From the NCBI GenBank assembly GCA_034440575.1, contig JAOTOL010001509.1:763501-827500 (forward strand): DNA of 64,000 bases, written 5' to 3'. Position numbers and translations under genes: made by a program. Every line of letters begins with the position of its first letter. Within the stretch, counting starts at the first letter, position 1. Shown one piece after another: positions 20,590 to 33,009 of this stretch. Source of the DNA: Imbricaverruca yamaguchii. Taxonomy: Eukaryota > Arthropoda > Thecostraca > Neoverrucidae. Under the pieces are notes generated by a model. It did not search any database and had not been told where the DNA came from. It saw only the letters and a program-made list of their open reading frames with translations.

Positions 20590-20735
20590 GTGTGGGCGCC
20601 TCCCTGGGCCGAGTGACTTGGTGATGGCATAGGTGGCGCTGCTCGTCATGTCGGCAGTGGGTTTGTGTTGGCGTTTCCCACGTCCGAGTGACTTGGTGAT
20701 GATATAGGTGGCGCTGATGGTCACGCTCGGCCCCC
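20590..20735. repeat. Two-copy 75-bp tandem duplication
   Basis: The segment around GAGTGACTTGGTGATGGCAT recurs 75 bp later with few changes (GAGTGACTTGGTGATGATAT). It is intronic. Confidence 0.75.
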
Positions 20736-21373
20736 GATAGTGTGCAGCCGCGCCGCTTCAATTCTCTGCCGACAGTGGTATGGTAGCGAGTATGTGCCTG
20801 TAGCACGGGAGACGTAGGTAGATAAGGATAGCTCGCATCTTGCTCTCACTCAATCGATCCGCCAAGTGGTGTCAAATGCTGGTTTTGTATTATTGAAAAA
20901 ATCAGTTGGAAACTGTTGTGCACTAGAGGTTAGCTGGAGGCCAACGCTACCAGTTTAAGTTATAATAAACACTCCGGAACGCACTTACAGTGCTTTTCAG
21001 GTGACGCATCTGTACCTCAAGTGGATCTCATACATAGGGAAAGTCTCTACAGACACAGCTGCAACATCAAATGCATATAATGCAGTACTTTGTAGCTGCT
21101 GTTATGCGGTCAGTTAAAAACAAATGAAGCAAATGTCATGGACAGTTCCAATCACAACAAATCATGCTGTAGTAGCTGATTGCTGGTGGCATCTGGGACG
21201 ACAGATTGGGTTGATGCTCCAAGCGATTGTGTCAGGACATTGCTTATTGCACATTGCAGTAAAGTTTTATTTGTGGCGGTGCCAAAGCGTGTCGTGGCGT
21301 GCCACCACCAGTGTGCCACCATAAGCAAGCCACAGTGGCAGTACTCGTGTGACGGTGTTGTGTCTGTGACCAG

Positions 21374-21438
21374 AAACATGGCCAGCCATCCGCGGGTCGT
21401 GGCCACGAACAGGGACGACATACATCAGCTGATCCATG
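21374..21438 (+). other. Possible cassette exon in RPTP intron
   Basis: The acceptor-like TGTGTCTGTGACCAG and a consensus donor (CATG|GTAAGT) bound 65 nt. The open frame reads NMASHPRVVATNRDDIHQLI. Because 65 is not a multiple of three and the next exon offers no matching phase, inclusion would break the phosphatase frame. It could be a poison exon or chance. Confidence 0.2.
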
Positions 21439-21470
21439 GTAAGTAGCACAAGCTTGGAGTGTGCAGTGGC

Positions 21471-21740
21471 TGACATAAAGACATTAAAGACCAGTGCAAC
21501 TATGAGCCACAGGGGCCCTTCTTGGTTGCACACTAGACACTCGACCAGTTGCCCACCACATTCGTCAATCAGCCCTCCCAGGAATACCGAAAAGCAAGCC
21601 CTCTATTCTTATAATGATTGTCTATGCTGTTTTTAAAGATGTCCAATGTGCTGCTACTGACAATAGTTTTTGGCAGCTAGTTCCAGTGTTCAATTACCCT
21701 GTTGGTGAAGAAGGACTGTCTTGACCTTGTCCTGCTGTCG
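21471..21740 (-). mobile_element. CR1 LINE 3'-end fragment
   Basis: It matches the 3' UTR and last coding part of the other CR1 copies (GACATAAAGACATTAAAGAC tail, and the TTCTTATAATGATTGTCTAT region encoding the C-terminus). It is truncated after about 270 bp. Confidence 0.9.
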
Positions 21741-24700
21741 CTGTGCCATTGCGAAAACAACCTATTCGTGAAAGCTTAGCATGCTGTGCACACTTCTGAT
21801 GTCAACGTTCTTCCACTGCTTGCACAATATGTACAGTTTGTAGGAGCTGAAAACGGTACTGCGCACTCCAATTCATCGCATATTCATTCAATAGAACAGC
21901 ATGTCTGAGGGCGAAAATTTCTTGGAGAATATCATGCACCAGGAAATGTTTGTCATAGGTCATGACTAACACTTTTCACTCGACCATATCGACTACATTC
22001 TGAACATGATTGCTACACAATGGAGTGGAAATGAGTCGTTAAATTTCAATTCTGTCGTCGGTGTGATGTTCAATTCCAATTCAGCTGACTGCTGGTGTGC
22101 ACTGCACATAGCGAACAATTTGTCATGAACTAATGCAAGCGTAATGACTCATCTACGTCGGTTACCTGGCCGTAAATAGGTTTTGCCATTAAAGTGAAAT
22201 GCAGCAGTTCAGGTTATTATGCTATAATGTTCTTGCTAATGTTGATACGTATGACATCGGAGAAGGATCAGAATGGGATCGGATTTAAATCTGGCATCGT
22301 CAGTTTCGTCCACCGGATTTCAGATCTTCTGTCACTAAGAAGTTGCATATTCCAAATTATGTCAGCTGTGAAACATCCTAAACATATGGTTGTATGAGAT
22401 ATGGTGTCGACTGTACTTAACCTCCCTTTCCATTTCATATATTTGCAGTGTCTACGCTAAGTATTTGTAAATAATGTTAATTAGTGACATACGTGGCTTG
22501 CAGTGAAATGGAAGCAAGCGTGTTGCCTTACATACCTGAACCTTCCATGTATGCTTATCACTGCAGGACATAATTGCTTCGTCAAAGGTTATGAATTTGG
22601 AATCTATGTGTTGTGTTGAAACTGGTGCTGGTGTAAGATACTGTTACGAGATTGGGTCTAAAATGACTTGTTCTGCCATTAGGCTGTTGCTGGACACTGG
22701 TAAGTTTCTAAGGGTGTTGTTTGGCTTTCATGTTGTGGACTTGCGCTGAACGAATGCAGTTGGTGTTCACTTCGTTGTTTGCTCTCCCTGCCATGCACGA
22801 CAGGCTTTTTATTTTTGTTTTTAATGGAATCTTTTGTTATCTTTGTCTGTACTGCATGCATCATCATTGCATAATATTGAACACTTATGGCTCTAGTTTG
22901 TAGGGTCACGGATTGCAGTTCGCATGAAGTTACGCCCAGGTTCAGCTTACCCCATTCGGAAATATGTGTTTGAGCTTACAACTACCCAGGCTAGTTATAA
23001 CTATATAACTAATCAACAAGCCAGCTCGGATATCTCCGCATTTGGTCTGTTGCGGACAAGGAGAATGGTTCAGATGCACTGCTCCAGTGACAGTCTTTAC
23101 TTATTTAGTCCATTATTTAGTCCATTACTTGTTTGTTCCAGTATCCTTTCTCACAATAAGTGCTCTGTAAAACGAAGTAAGTGTTGTGTGGCACTGCATG
23201 GTGTGAGTAGCTCTACCGATCCTTCGTAGACTATTGTCACAGATGATCTGATTGAATTGCTGATTATATGATAATCAGATTGCATTCTGTCAATCAATGC
23301 AAAAGTGATTATATTTTGCACTATTAGCGAACGACACTCTTTGCGGATCATCCTCAGGTGGACATTTGTCTGAATCTTGTCGGAGGTTTGTTGCATACCC
23401 CTTGTCAGCGCGCTAACGCCTGAGGCAACATGAGGGAATAGTCGTGTGTTGGCTATGCAAATGTTTCGGGTTTGAGCAAGGCTTGGACAGGTGCTGAGAC
23501 ACATGCCCGCTTTGTAAATATTTCCTTTGTTCTCTGTCAATAATGATTTTGATATTGAATACAAGCACGTGCTTGAGCGAAATGAATTATGCGTCTTGTA
23601 TTGTGATGAGAATGGTGGCATTTTTGTAGAGCACTGATATGTAAGTTCCGCTAATTGCTGATGTATGTGTGTGCATAAATGCAGCCAAGGGGCCAGTCTC
23701 GCCCCCCCCCCAACACCCATGAATTCGCAAGATGAAAGGAGTTTTTATATTTTCACGACGCAAATCCTAAATTGTCGGGGCACGAAGCGCTCCAGAAGTA
23801 TTTTCTGCTTCATTACCGTTTCTTTTCGTCGGCCCATCTAGGAAAATCCTAGATGCGCCATTGTGTGTGTGTGCCGCTTTGGCAGATATATTTTACGGCG
23901 CAGCATTCCAGAGTTTCGTCAGCTACCTCTTGGAATCTCCGTCAGGAAAACATCACGCGGAACGATTCTCAGCGAGTTGAAATCTCATCGGAAACTGCTT
24001 TAGAAAGTTTTGAATCCAATGTTTTCGGCTGTTTGGGGAGCTTTTTCAGTTTCCTGTCATCCATTTCTAGTGAATAAATGTATACTTAAATTAGAACGGG
24101 CAGTGTTATGGATATGGTCTCATATGTATACGGCTACTGGCACGACACTAGTCCATTTGCACGGGGAAGATATTCAGCGATGGTGACAGGTATGGGTTAC
24201 GGTTATGGAGGCGCGGGCAAGTTCAAATATTGTATTTCAATCCTGTGTCTAACTTACCGTGTCATCCCCTGAAAAGAAACATTAAGTTGAAATGATGTGA
24301 ATAAGTTATAGAGCATATCACAGGGTTTGTTTATTTAAAGCATGTATTAAGTTTCATACGTTTTAAGCCGATTTCATTGAATATACTCCCAAATTTTTAG
24401 TAGGTGATGCTAATTGATATCAGTATAAGCGCCCAAACATAATTCGGATTTCCAGCCATCCGCAAAGAAGCAGCAAACCTTATCACCCCCGTAGGGTAGC
24501 ACTTCACTTTTTCACTGCTGCGACGTGTCAATATGCCAGTTTTGGTGTTAGTATGGTAACAATAAGTGCTAACAGTAGCTGGTCTGTATGACCCTCCTCA
24601 TTGACTGATCTTAGTTCAATTGGTGTTCCTATTTCCGAGAATGACGATGAACAGCCAGTTGATAGGCGACAAGCCTCGCTCACACTGCTGAGCGGGGCCG

Positions 24701-25547
24701 GCTGCGACCAGTTCACTCTAGGAAGCATAAGATGGAAATGTGTTTCAGCAGGGCTGAAGCTCTCACGAAGCAAAGTGGGTCCGATACGTGGGTATTAGCA
24801 ATCGATAAATCAAGTGAACCCAAGCGGGTCCAATACGTCCTCATTAGCAATGCATATTTTCAGATTGAACACGACAAATAACACTTAACATCAGCAGGGT
24901 ACCAAACCAGGGATCTATACCATCCCCCGACCCGCCCGGTATCTCCAACCATGTGCTCCAGCAATTACCAGGTTATTCCAGGAAGGATAGCGCTTTCATA
25001 TTCAGAGCAAAGTTCGCGGCAAACCCCGCTGGCTACACTCTGTCTGTATCCTCGTTATGCTGTACCGCACTACAGTTTTGTAGCGCGGCACAGCATGCGA
25101 TATTGCTTTTTTCCGTCCAGAATCGAACTCATTCCCTGTAAAATGCAATTGGCTTTTGTAGTATTACGGGTGTGAACAATGGGTGCTTCGAAGTCAGATG
25201 ATGCCGTTGGAATATTATTTAATGGCATACCACAACAAGGATATATTGCTGTATGTGACTGACAAATTTGTTTCATGCCACACGCGTGCAGTCAAGTTGA
25301 CGACAGAGGTAGCTGCCGCTTTAACTCGCGCTGACCGCCAATATTGTGTGGCCATAAGCATGAAGGCGTTTCGCCAACGATCTGCGGGCCAAGTTACAAA
25401 AGGTCGCTTGAATGAGTGAAGAAGCTGCCAATGCTCATGGTGCCGCCTGCCTGAACTGCTGGCAGCATGAGGTGGTTGAGGGTGGGGGTGGCCTCCGTGC
25501 TTCCCCTGGATCCGCCAGTGACGGCATGAGTATATGTTTCAAGATCT
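21741..25547. other. RPTP intron, no gene seen
   Basis: No recognisable exon or transposon coding sequence. The 189-aa minus-strand ORF at 23151-23720 has no family features and spans low-complexity sequence. Confidence 0.4.
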
Positions 25548-25555
25548 TTGATGTT

Positions 25556-25723
25556 GGTTGGTTGGTTGGTTATTGGTTTTACGACACATCGACCGTTGAG
25601 CCATGTAGCATCGCCAATCTCTCACGCCGATTGGTCGCGGGCGAAGAGTAGCGACAGGTGAGATTCGAACCCACAACCTTTCGATTGTGAGATGAGCAAC
25701 TTACCCCTAGGCCACTCGTCCTC
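25556..25723 (-). mobile_element. tRNA-derived SINE, family A, copy 3
   Basis: On the minus strand it has the same head (GACGAGTGGCCTAGGGGTAAG), B box (GGTTCGAATCTC) and AACC-type tail as copies 1 and 2. The flanking duplication TTGATGTT is 25548-25555 and 25724-25731. The tail is extended into several AACC repeats. Confidence 0.93.
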
Positions 25724-25804
25724 TTGATGTTCGGAGTAGTTGCTCTGGTATCTGGCTTTGGCCCCCGGAGTCTTGTCTGCGTAATAACACCACATTCCTG
25801 TATC

Positions 25805-26740
25805 CGGTATATGCCCTGTTACCGGACTGTCGCCAGCATGTGTCCTAGTGCCGGGCTGTCACCAGTATGTATCGTGTTCGGTATGTGCTCTGGTGCCGGA
25901 CTGTCGCCAGTATGTATCGTGTTCTGTATGTGCCCTGGTGCCGGACTGCCGCCAGTATGTGTGTGTTCGGTATGTGTCATGGTACCGGACTGTCGCCAGT
26001 ATGTGTCGTGTTCGGTATGTGCTCTGGTGCCCGACTGTCACCAGCATGTGTCGTATTCGGTATGTGCTCTGGTGCCGGGTTGTGGCCAGCATGTGTCGTG
26101 TTCGGTATGTGCTCTGGTGCCCGACTGTCACCAGCATGTGTCGTGTTCGGTATGTGCTCTGGTGCCCGACTGTCACCAGGATGTGTCGTGTTCGGTATGT
26201 GCTCTGGTGCCGGACTGTCGCCAGTATGTGTCGTGTTCGGTATGTGCCCTGGTGCCGGACTGTCGCCAGTATATGTGTGTGTGTTCGGTATGTGTCATGG
26301 TGCCGGGCTATCGCCAGTATGAGTCGTGTTCGGTATGTGTCATGGTGCCGGGCTGTCGCCAGCATGTCTCGTGTTCGGTATGTGCCCTGGTGCCGGGCTA
26401 TCGCCATTATGTCTCGTGCTCGGTATGTGTCATGGCGCCGGACTGTCGCCAGTATGTCTCGTGTTCGGTGTGTGCCCTGGTGCCGGGCTGTCGCCAGTAT
26501 GTGTGTGTTCGGTATGTGTCATGGTGCCAGACTGTCGCCAGCATGTATCGTGTTCGGTATGTGTCATGGTGCCAGACTGTCGCCAGTATGTGTCGTGTTC
26601 GGTATGTGTCATGGTGCCAGACTGTCGCCAGCATGTATCGTGTTCGGTATGTGTCATGGTGCCAGACTGTCGCCAGTATGTGTCGTGTTCGGTATGTGTC
26701 CTAGTGCCGGGCTGTGGCCGGCATGTCTGAGGCCCTGCGA
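25805..26740. repeat. 45-bp minisatellite, about 20 copies
   Basis: The unit contains GGTGCCGGACTGTCGCCAGT and TCGTGTTCGGTATGTG. Because 45 is divisible by three and units rarely contain stops, several frames stay open for 130-330 codons (for example repeated CxxxPDCRQYVSCSVC). I regard these as artefacts, because the repeat is confined to the intron and has no start, splice or domain context. Confidence 0.9.
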
Positions 26741-27073
26741 TTGTGTGTGGGTGCCAGGCCTCCCCGTGCCCGCTATGGGCAGATATGAGCCAGGGCGGAC
26801 TGCTACGGGTCTGACTTGGCTGCTGCCGAGCCCAGTTTGACAGAGCTATCGTGGCGTCGTCGCATTCCGAGCCGGCCCGCCCTGTCACGTCACAGCTCCG
26901 GGCAGCGTCCACACATCGCCCGGCCGCGTCACACCTGGCAACGTGTTCCGCGCACCGGGTGCGCACTTTGCACGAATTCCACGGCGAATCCCGCCACTTT
27001 CCCTGCTAGTGCGGGGTTTTCTGTAGATCTCACGGAAAATTCCATGCGAAAAATTCGGCGTGTAATCGGGGTC

Positions 27074-27252
27074 TGAAGAGCAGCTCTCTCACATTCCAGT
27101 TAGGACGCGACTCCCAGCGAATGAGACGCGGAAAAACTAGCATTATGTTTGACCCACTTATGTCGAAACCGATCATTCCCCTCGCATTTTGAGCTGCGGC
27201 ATCCATCAACTGATCGATGGCATGATCCGCTTCATCATCTGACGAAGTACTG
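27074..27252 (-). mobile_element. Interspersed repeat C, copy 1
   Basis: About 180 bp shared at roughly 90% identity with 33688-33867 in the same orientation. Both copies include the CTGAAGAGCAGCTCTCTCAC end and, on the minus strand, a short coding-like piece (ADHAIDQLMDAAAQNARGM). The family is unidentified. The coding-like piece hints at a fragment of an autonomous element. Confidence 0.7.
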
Positions 27253-27876
27253 TCGCTAAGTGGTGTTCCGATTACCGGATCTTCAGCATTCAAGTTAATA
27301 CCTCTGCAGAAAAAGTAAACCCTGCACAGGTACAACGTTTGCAATTGTTTCATGGATGGATGTGTGGGACCTAAGTGCACCTGCATGTATATTGAGCTAC
27401 GTCCAAACAGCTGCGCTCATTTGAAGAGCTTTGGAAAGGCGTTACTGGCGTCCAGGGACGAATTCCGTAGTTATCATATGGAGGGGCGCATTTCCTCGGA
27501 GTAGCACATTCAGCGAAAAAATTACTTGAGCGGACTCTCTTAATTGAGGGGTACACTCGAGTAAAGGGGCACGATTTCTTCTCAAACGGGCGCCTTTTCA
27601 TCTGAAACGGGAGACAGGCTGTCAGATCCGTTGAGTGTGCAGGGGAGCGTACTTGCGTCTTCCTGAATATGCGCCACCTTTTCATGGGGGCGCATGCCCC
27701 CAGTGTCAACTTTTCTATCCGCCCCCAAAGTCGCCACGCCACGTGATATGGCGCCGCAAAAGAGCGGAACAGCTCGGATGAATTTCGAGAATCACGGTTT
27801 TCATTTACGATAATTCCATACATGAAGAACGCGCCCCACATCACGCCGTGGAGCGTCCGCGCAGTGTTGAAATACA
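27253..27876. other. RPTP intron, unidentified sequence
   Basis: No exon was recognised. The long minus-strand ORF crossing 27371-28066 has no family signature and runs into the 48-bp repeat. Confidence 0.35.
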
Positions 27877-28435
27877 GCACACCGCACCTGAGCCACGGTG
27901 GACTGCCGTGGGCTGAGTACGGTGGACTGGGGCTGATGCGGACAGGCTGGCTACTGTGGACCGAACACGGTGGAGTAGGGCTGATGCGGACAGGCTCGGC
28001 TACGGTGGGCTGAGTACGGTGGACTAGAGATGATACCGACAGGTTGGGCTGCTGTGTGCTGAACACGTTGTACTAGGGCTGATGCGGACAGGTTGGCTAC
28101 TGTGGACCGAACACGGTGGAGTAGGGCTGATACGGACAGGCTGTGCTACGGTGGGCTGAGTACGGTGGACTAGAGATGATACCGACAGGTTGGGCTGCTG
28201 TGTGCTGAACACGTTGTACTAGGGCTGATGCGGACAGGTTGGCTACTGTGGATCGAACACGGTGGAGTAGGGCTGATGCGGACAGGCTCGGCTACGGTGG
28301 GCTGAGTACGGTGGACTAGGGCTGATGCGGACAGGCTAGGTTACTGTGGGTTGAACATTGAGGACTAGGGATGATGCGGACAGGCTAGGTTACCGTGGCC
28401 TGAACACGATGGACTAGGGATGATGCGATCCTAAT
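27877..28435. repeat. 48-bp minisatellite with three-unit higher-order pattern
   Basis: Units of 48-49 bp contain GGGCTGATGCGGACAGGCT and end CGAACACGGTGGA or GAGTACGGTGGA. Three unit variants follow each other in the same order twice, giving a higher-order period of about 146 bp. Confidence 0.85.
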
Positions 28436-29037
28436 CGTACCGCTGGCTGGGTAGTCATCTGAACGACTCCGCGCGATAGGATGGGGACGAAGGGGTGCAA
28501 CCCCTCATTGCCTCACATCAGGAGACAAACATGTGTTTAATGCCGTTGACTGCTACCTTCCTGAATTCGATAGTATTGGTAAACTTGATGTTGATTGCAT
28601 TTACACAGCGAAAATCATGAGGTACAGCAGAAACTGGTGCCAAGCAGGAAGCACATATGTATGTGGTAATCAGGTAAATTAGCCATACGTGAGCTAGTGG
28701 GTAAGTTATCGACTGACTATGCGCGGTATACCATCATGGGTGGTATACCATCATGGGTGACATTCGTACTCCTGAACCTAACATGAACTTTTAGTGTCAC
28801 ATGGCCATTGGACCCGGAGAAAAGAATGGAAAACATTGTTTGTCCAACTACTTTTCTAACAAGAAATACAAATAAAGTTCACGCAATCGCAAAGCTTATC
28901 CCGCAGCATCAACGTGCGAGCACATAGTCGTCCATTAGCTGTCTGATCCTCGTTGCGATCTGACCCTGTCCCATTTCCACTCAGAAGTCGTGACGTTCGT
29001 GGTTGTCAGGACCGGCGGCTGACGACATCGTCACCAG
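28436..29037. other. RPTP intron, nothing further seen
   Basis: Only a 17-bp tandem duplication (GGTATACCATCATGGGT at 28725-28741 and 28742-28758) stands out. Confidence 0.4.
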
Positions 29038-29232
29038 TGGTGGTGTGACTGGCCGCCAGTGGTGGAGTGGAAGGCCGCCAGTGGTGGAGGGATCGGCCGC
29101 CAGTGGCGGAGGGACTGGCCGCGAGTGGTGGTGTGGGAGGCCGCCAGTGGCGGTGTGACCGGCTGCCAGTGGCGGAGTATTCGGCCGCCAGTGGCGGTGT
29201 GACTGGCCGCCAGTGGCGGTGTGGCCGGACCG
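29038..29232. repeat. 22-bp minisatellite, about 9 copies
   Basis: Units follow GGCCGCCAGTGGCGGTGTGA plus two bases, with exact 22-bp spacing at 29161, 29183 and 29205. Confidence 0.9.
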
Positions 29233-29699
29233 CGGCTATCAGACCGTATGGCCGATGACTGACTACTCCCGCTCTCACAATAGGTTCATATTAGAGGACG
29301 GCTGGCGAGTCGGTTGCCTCTCACCGCTCTGGTATTGCTCCGAGCGGCCGCCGCCGAACGTGCCCTCTGTCCATCCGGCCATCCGGGCCCGGCCTGGGTG
29401 GAAGCAACTCCTTCGTCAGCCACCCACTCCTCAAAGAGGCTATCTCTGTCCGCTGATGTAGAGCTTGGGAAGCATTCCAGATATCGGTGGACCAAGTCGT
29501 GAGGACTTCGGTTGGTACGGCGATTAACAAGCCGTCGGCATCCCTCTCTACCTTCTGTCTGCGCCATCCCAACTACGCTTACCAGATTCTGTCATGTCAG
29601 CAGTGACACTTGGCGTCGATGAAGTCAACGATCGATCGTGTGCCGGTGTGCACCACTGACCTGTATGATATGCCCTTCAACCGTCCGTGGGTCAATGCC

Positions 29700-30165
29700 C
29701 GGTGCTGATTGTCCGTCTGTGGGCCATTGTCCGGTGCTGCTGTCCAGCTTGTACGCCACTGTCGGGTACTAGTCTTCAGTACGTGGATCCGCTGTCTGGT
29801 TCTGGTCCCCACTCCCGGATCACTTTGGTGCTGGTCACTAACCCATGGGCCATGCTCTGGTGCTGGTCTCCGTCCGTGGACTACCACCTTGTTCTGGTCT
29901 CCAGTCCGCGGACTACCGTCTGGTTCTGATCTCCAGTCCGTGGACTACTGTCTGCTTCTGTGGTTCTGGTCTCCATTCCGTGGATTACTGTCTGGTAATG
30001 TGGCGCTGGTCTCCAGTCCGTGGACTACTGTCTGGCTCTAGTCTCCAGTCCACGGACTACTGTTTGGCTCTGGTTTCCACTCGGTGGACAACTGTCTGGC
30101 TCTGGTCTCCAGTCCACGGACTACTGTTTGGCTCTGGTTTCCACTCGGTGGATCTGCTGTCCGGT
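29700..30165. repeat. 32-bp minisatellite ending just before an RPTP exon
   Basis: Units of about 32-33 bp contain CTGGTCTCCAGTCCGTGG and ACTACTGTCTGG. Copies are more regular toward the right end. The array stops about 120 bp before the proposed acceptor at 30287. Confidence 0.85.
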
Positions 30166-30287
30166 GATGGCGGATGGACATGTACCGCGAGTGCCGACCG
30201 TCGACGGCCGACGGCGTGACGCAGCCGTCGGCGCGGCGCGTACCGGCGCTGTCGGCCCGGCGCGTCGGTCGCCGTCGTCGCCGACAG

Positions 30288-30577
30288 TCGGCCGGCGGCG
30301 CCGCGGCAGGACGGACGCGCCATGGTCGAGATGCGCGGACTCAGCGTCGACCGGTCGCTGGACGAGCCGATGCGCAGCTCCGTGTCGGTCGCGTCGGACA
30401 GTTCCGGCGACCCGGCCGTGCCGAGAGCTCGCGGCCGCCGCTCGCGCTCCGCGCAGCGGTACGACGAGACCAAGCCGCGGCGACGACATCGCATGCTCGG
30501 CTCCGCCGGCAGCTCGCTCATCTCGATACCCGGAAAGATCCAGCTGTCTATGCTCAACAGCGGGCTCATACCGATCG
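30288..30577 (+). CDS. RPTP juxtamembrane exon
   Basis: It encodes a Ser/Arg-rich, apparently disordered cytoplasmic segment (MVEMRGLSVDRSLDEPMRSS, then SGDPAVPRARGRRSRSAQRY, ending IPGKIQLSMLNSGLIPI). The donor ATCG|GTAAGA leaves phase 1, which the next exon completes. The start is uncertain. Acceptors ending at 30224, 30287 and 30309 keep the frame open, and the first two supply the single base needed by the phase-2 transmembrane exon. An in-frame stop at 30217 limits it on the left. GC content is extreme and both strands show long shadow ORFs. Confidence 0.65.
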
Positions 30578-31310
30578 GTAAGACGAGCGGCGCGGGCCGG
30601 CACCGCCCCCGGGCTGTCGTCTGGCTCCGGTCGGCTGTTTGCTCGTTGGTCGGCTGCTGTTTTTTTTTGCACCGTTCCTCTTCGTACCGTCGTTCTGGCA
30701 CAGTTCGAGTACCGCAGGCTGTGTTCTAGATTTTCGTAGCAGCGTGCCGTGTAGGTTGTTGATCATGACGCCCTAATTATGAGCGAATATTGAGTTATGA
30801 GGGCGAAGTGAGCTTCCCACTCTCTGTATGCACAATCCGCCCTGATTGCACTAAGCTTAGCATGAAGTGCATTCAAGGAAATACGAAAATCCTTTCAACT
30901 GCTCTCTTTTTATCATTTTCTGTCCTGCTATCCATGCCTCCGACATTCTTCATCTGGTAACGTCTGGTCATTACGTTGAACTCAAGGCTTTTGGAGCGGG
31001 TGGGACTTATAATAAGTTTGGCGTAATGTAGTGAATTGTGTTGCGGTGCTCCTGGGTTGCTTCTGTTTCGTCTCCTCATCGTGGATGCTAATTTCCTCGA
31101 TGTACATTATGAATATTTATGACTGGTGATAAAGGCCGTCCTAATACTGTGTAATAGCAATTATTTTTTTGAAAATGTTTTGTTTGAATTACGGTTTTGA
31201 GGACGAGATGAAATGTATCCACATGTTAACACGACAGCGTTATTCACTACATCACCAGGTGACAGGAAAGCAGAGGTCGCTGGTATCTGCTTTGACGCGT
31301 TGATGATGCC
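30578..31310. other. RPTP intron, no gene seen
   Basis: No exon, repeat array or transposon was recognised between the juxtamembrane exon and the small retroposed insert. Confidence 0.4.
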
Positions 31311-31428
31311 AGAGTTGTTTGTCACCGCGGCCCACCGGCGAAACAGTGTGGGCGGCGCCATTAGCCGTGAATGTGCATAAAGTGTATCGTGAACCAACCA
31401 ATAAACAAACAAAGAGTTGTTTGTCACC
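31311..31428. mobile_element. 86-bp insert flanked by a 16-bp target-site duplication
   Basis: AGAGTTGTTTGTCACC occurs at 31311-31326 and again, exactly, at 31413-31428. The 86 bp between end in an A-rich AACCAACCAATAAACAAAC stretch resembling the tail of SINE family A. The rest does not match the SINE head, so it may be a 5'-truncated SINE or another short retroposed RNA. Confidence 0.8.
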
Positions 31429-32844
31429 TCTGACGATCGTACCAAGCGTTTGCCATTTTCAACATCCATAAAGGCATCGAGTCACCTGGCGTGGTTTTGA
31501 AATGGACGTTTACTGATAGCATATTCTTAATCTCAAGTTTGGCGTGGTAATGAATGGGCGGATCAGACAATCTTGGATGTATTTGGACGTAATTCAGTTC
31601 TGGATGGGAAGTTGCTTTTTTTTCTAGGCACTGGCGAATCAAGGGGAGGAGAGGCTCATCCAGGCCATGATTATCTCACCAATTTTTGAGCCTAGAAGCT
31701 GGAGCCAGCTTCCCTTAACCTCCTCTTATGCATATTGCCTGTTACCTTTGCCCGGGCAACGCATTTCTGACAATAGATCTGGCCGTCATATAACTTTGGC
31801 CAATGTAGCCAGTCAGATGGAAGGGGAAGGAAAATTCGGTTTGAAAGCAGACTAATTATCCGAGACACACGCAGTTCATTTTTATATACTATTTTGCTCT
31901 TCTGAAGTTTCTCAACCATGCGCTCTCGAAGCGTGGCTGAGGACATGTCGCTATAAACCACAGTACAGTACTGAACGACCACCACAGTGCTTAACGTCTA
32001 CCGAGCTGTTAAATAGTACATTTGTACGACGCTGAGAGTTCTGCGATGTATCGTGTTCTTGGATCACTGGAAGCATTTAGGAAACGGAGGAACGTATGCC
32101 ATGCACGAAGCGGAGTAATACTTTATTCCAATTCACAGAATGCCACATCATTGTTCTGAATTGACACCGTTTTGAGTTCATTTGGCGCTGGTGAACCCAG
32201 CAGAGAGCATAAAGTGCATTGTCCCCGATAGCTTGCGTGTAAACACAGAAGAGGTTCCACTTTTTGTCACGGTGGCGTTTTCACAGCAACCCGTAAAATG
32301 GCACATGTCCTTTTTGCTGTGCCGTATCAGAGTTTGCCGCGGCACTGCTGTGCCAGTGTCGGCCTGTCCCCCACATTGAACCTAAAGCACATGCACGCAG
32401 TTGCCTTAATGCTGAACCCAAGGTTCCAAGATTGTCAGGGGATAATGTTTAAGCAAAGGTACCAGAAAATGGAGAAGCAGTGCTGATTTAGTCAGTGCGT
32501 GGAATGCTGTACAGCTCTAGTATTGTTTCTTTTTGTTATCAATCAATGCTTTCCTCCTTAAGATTCCACCTTTCCCCATGCCAGTTGGCGTGCCATCATT
32601 CATCTTCCTGTGTCGTGTGCCGTGTCCCGTGTCACGTGCTAGTTATTTTTTAGAGAAAAAGATGAAAACTCTAGTAGACTCGTCGGCGCCCGGTCGGTGT
32701 GGACGAGCCGTCTCGTGCGCGTCACTCGGCCGCAGTTCCTGAACGGCGGCCGCGGCGGCCGGAGCGAATATGGGCGCGGCGTCGACGGCAAACCGCCGAC
32801 TATTGGAACTGTTTCTGCTGCATCATCTCAGGCAGTCATGCGTT
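31429..32844. other. RPTP intron, no gene seen
   Basis: No conserved exon or transposon coding sequence was recognised on either strand. Confidence 0.4.
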
Positions 32845-32955
32845 TCCGTTCTATACCCGCGTCAGGTGGCGAGCGTTTTGGCTCCACACACACGTTAAGT
32901 GGCAAGTGTTTTGACTCCACACCTACGTTAGGTGTCCGGTGTTTCGGCTCCACAC
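32845..32955. repeat. 33-bp minisatellite, about 3 copies
   Basis: Units contain CGTTAAGTGGCAAGTGTTTT followed by GGCTCCACAC or GACTCCACAC. Confidence 0.75.
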
Positions 32956-33009
32956 CCGGCGACAGGCAGCCGAAGGTTTGTTGCCGCACCATCATGTGGC
33001 AACGACAGT

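Noticed and set aside
23151..23720. 189-aa minus-strand ORF
   Set aside because: No recognisable family features, no splice or promoter context, and it lies in intronic sequence. Chance length is plausible.
25724..26840. Overlapping ORFs of 130-330 aa on both strands
   Set aside because: They are produced by a 45-bp tandem repeat, whose length is divisible by three and keeps several frames open at once. There is no start, splice or domain context.
30020..30739. Several 135-239-aa ORFs on both strands
   Set aside because: The GC-rich 32-bp repeat plus the real exon at 30288-30577 create shadows. Only the frame joining the phosphatase exon at 34023 is kept.
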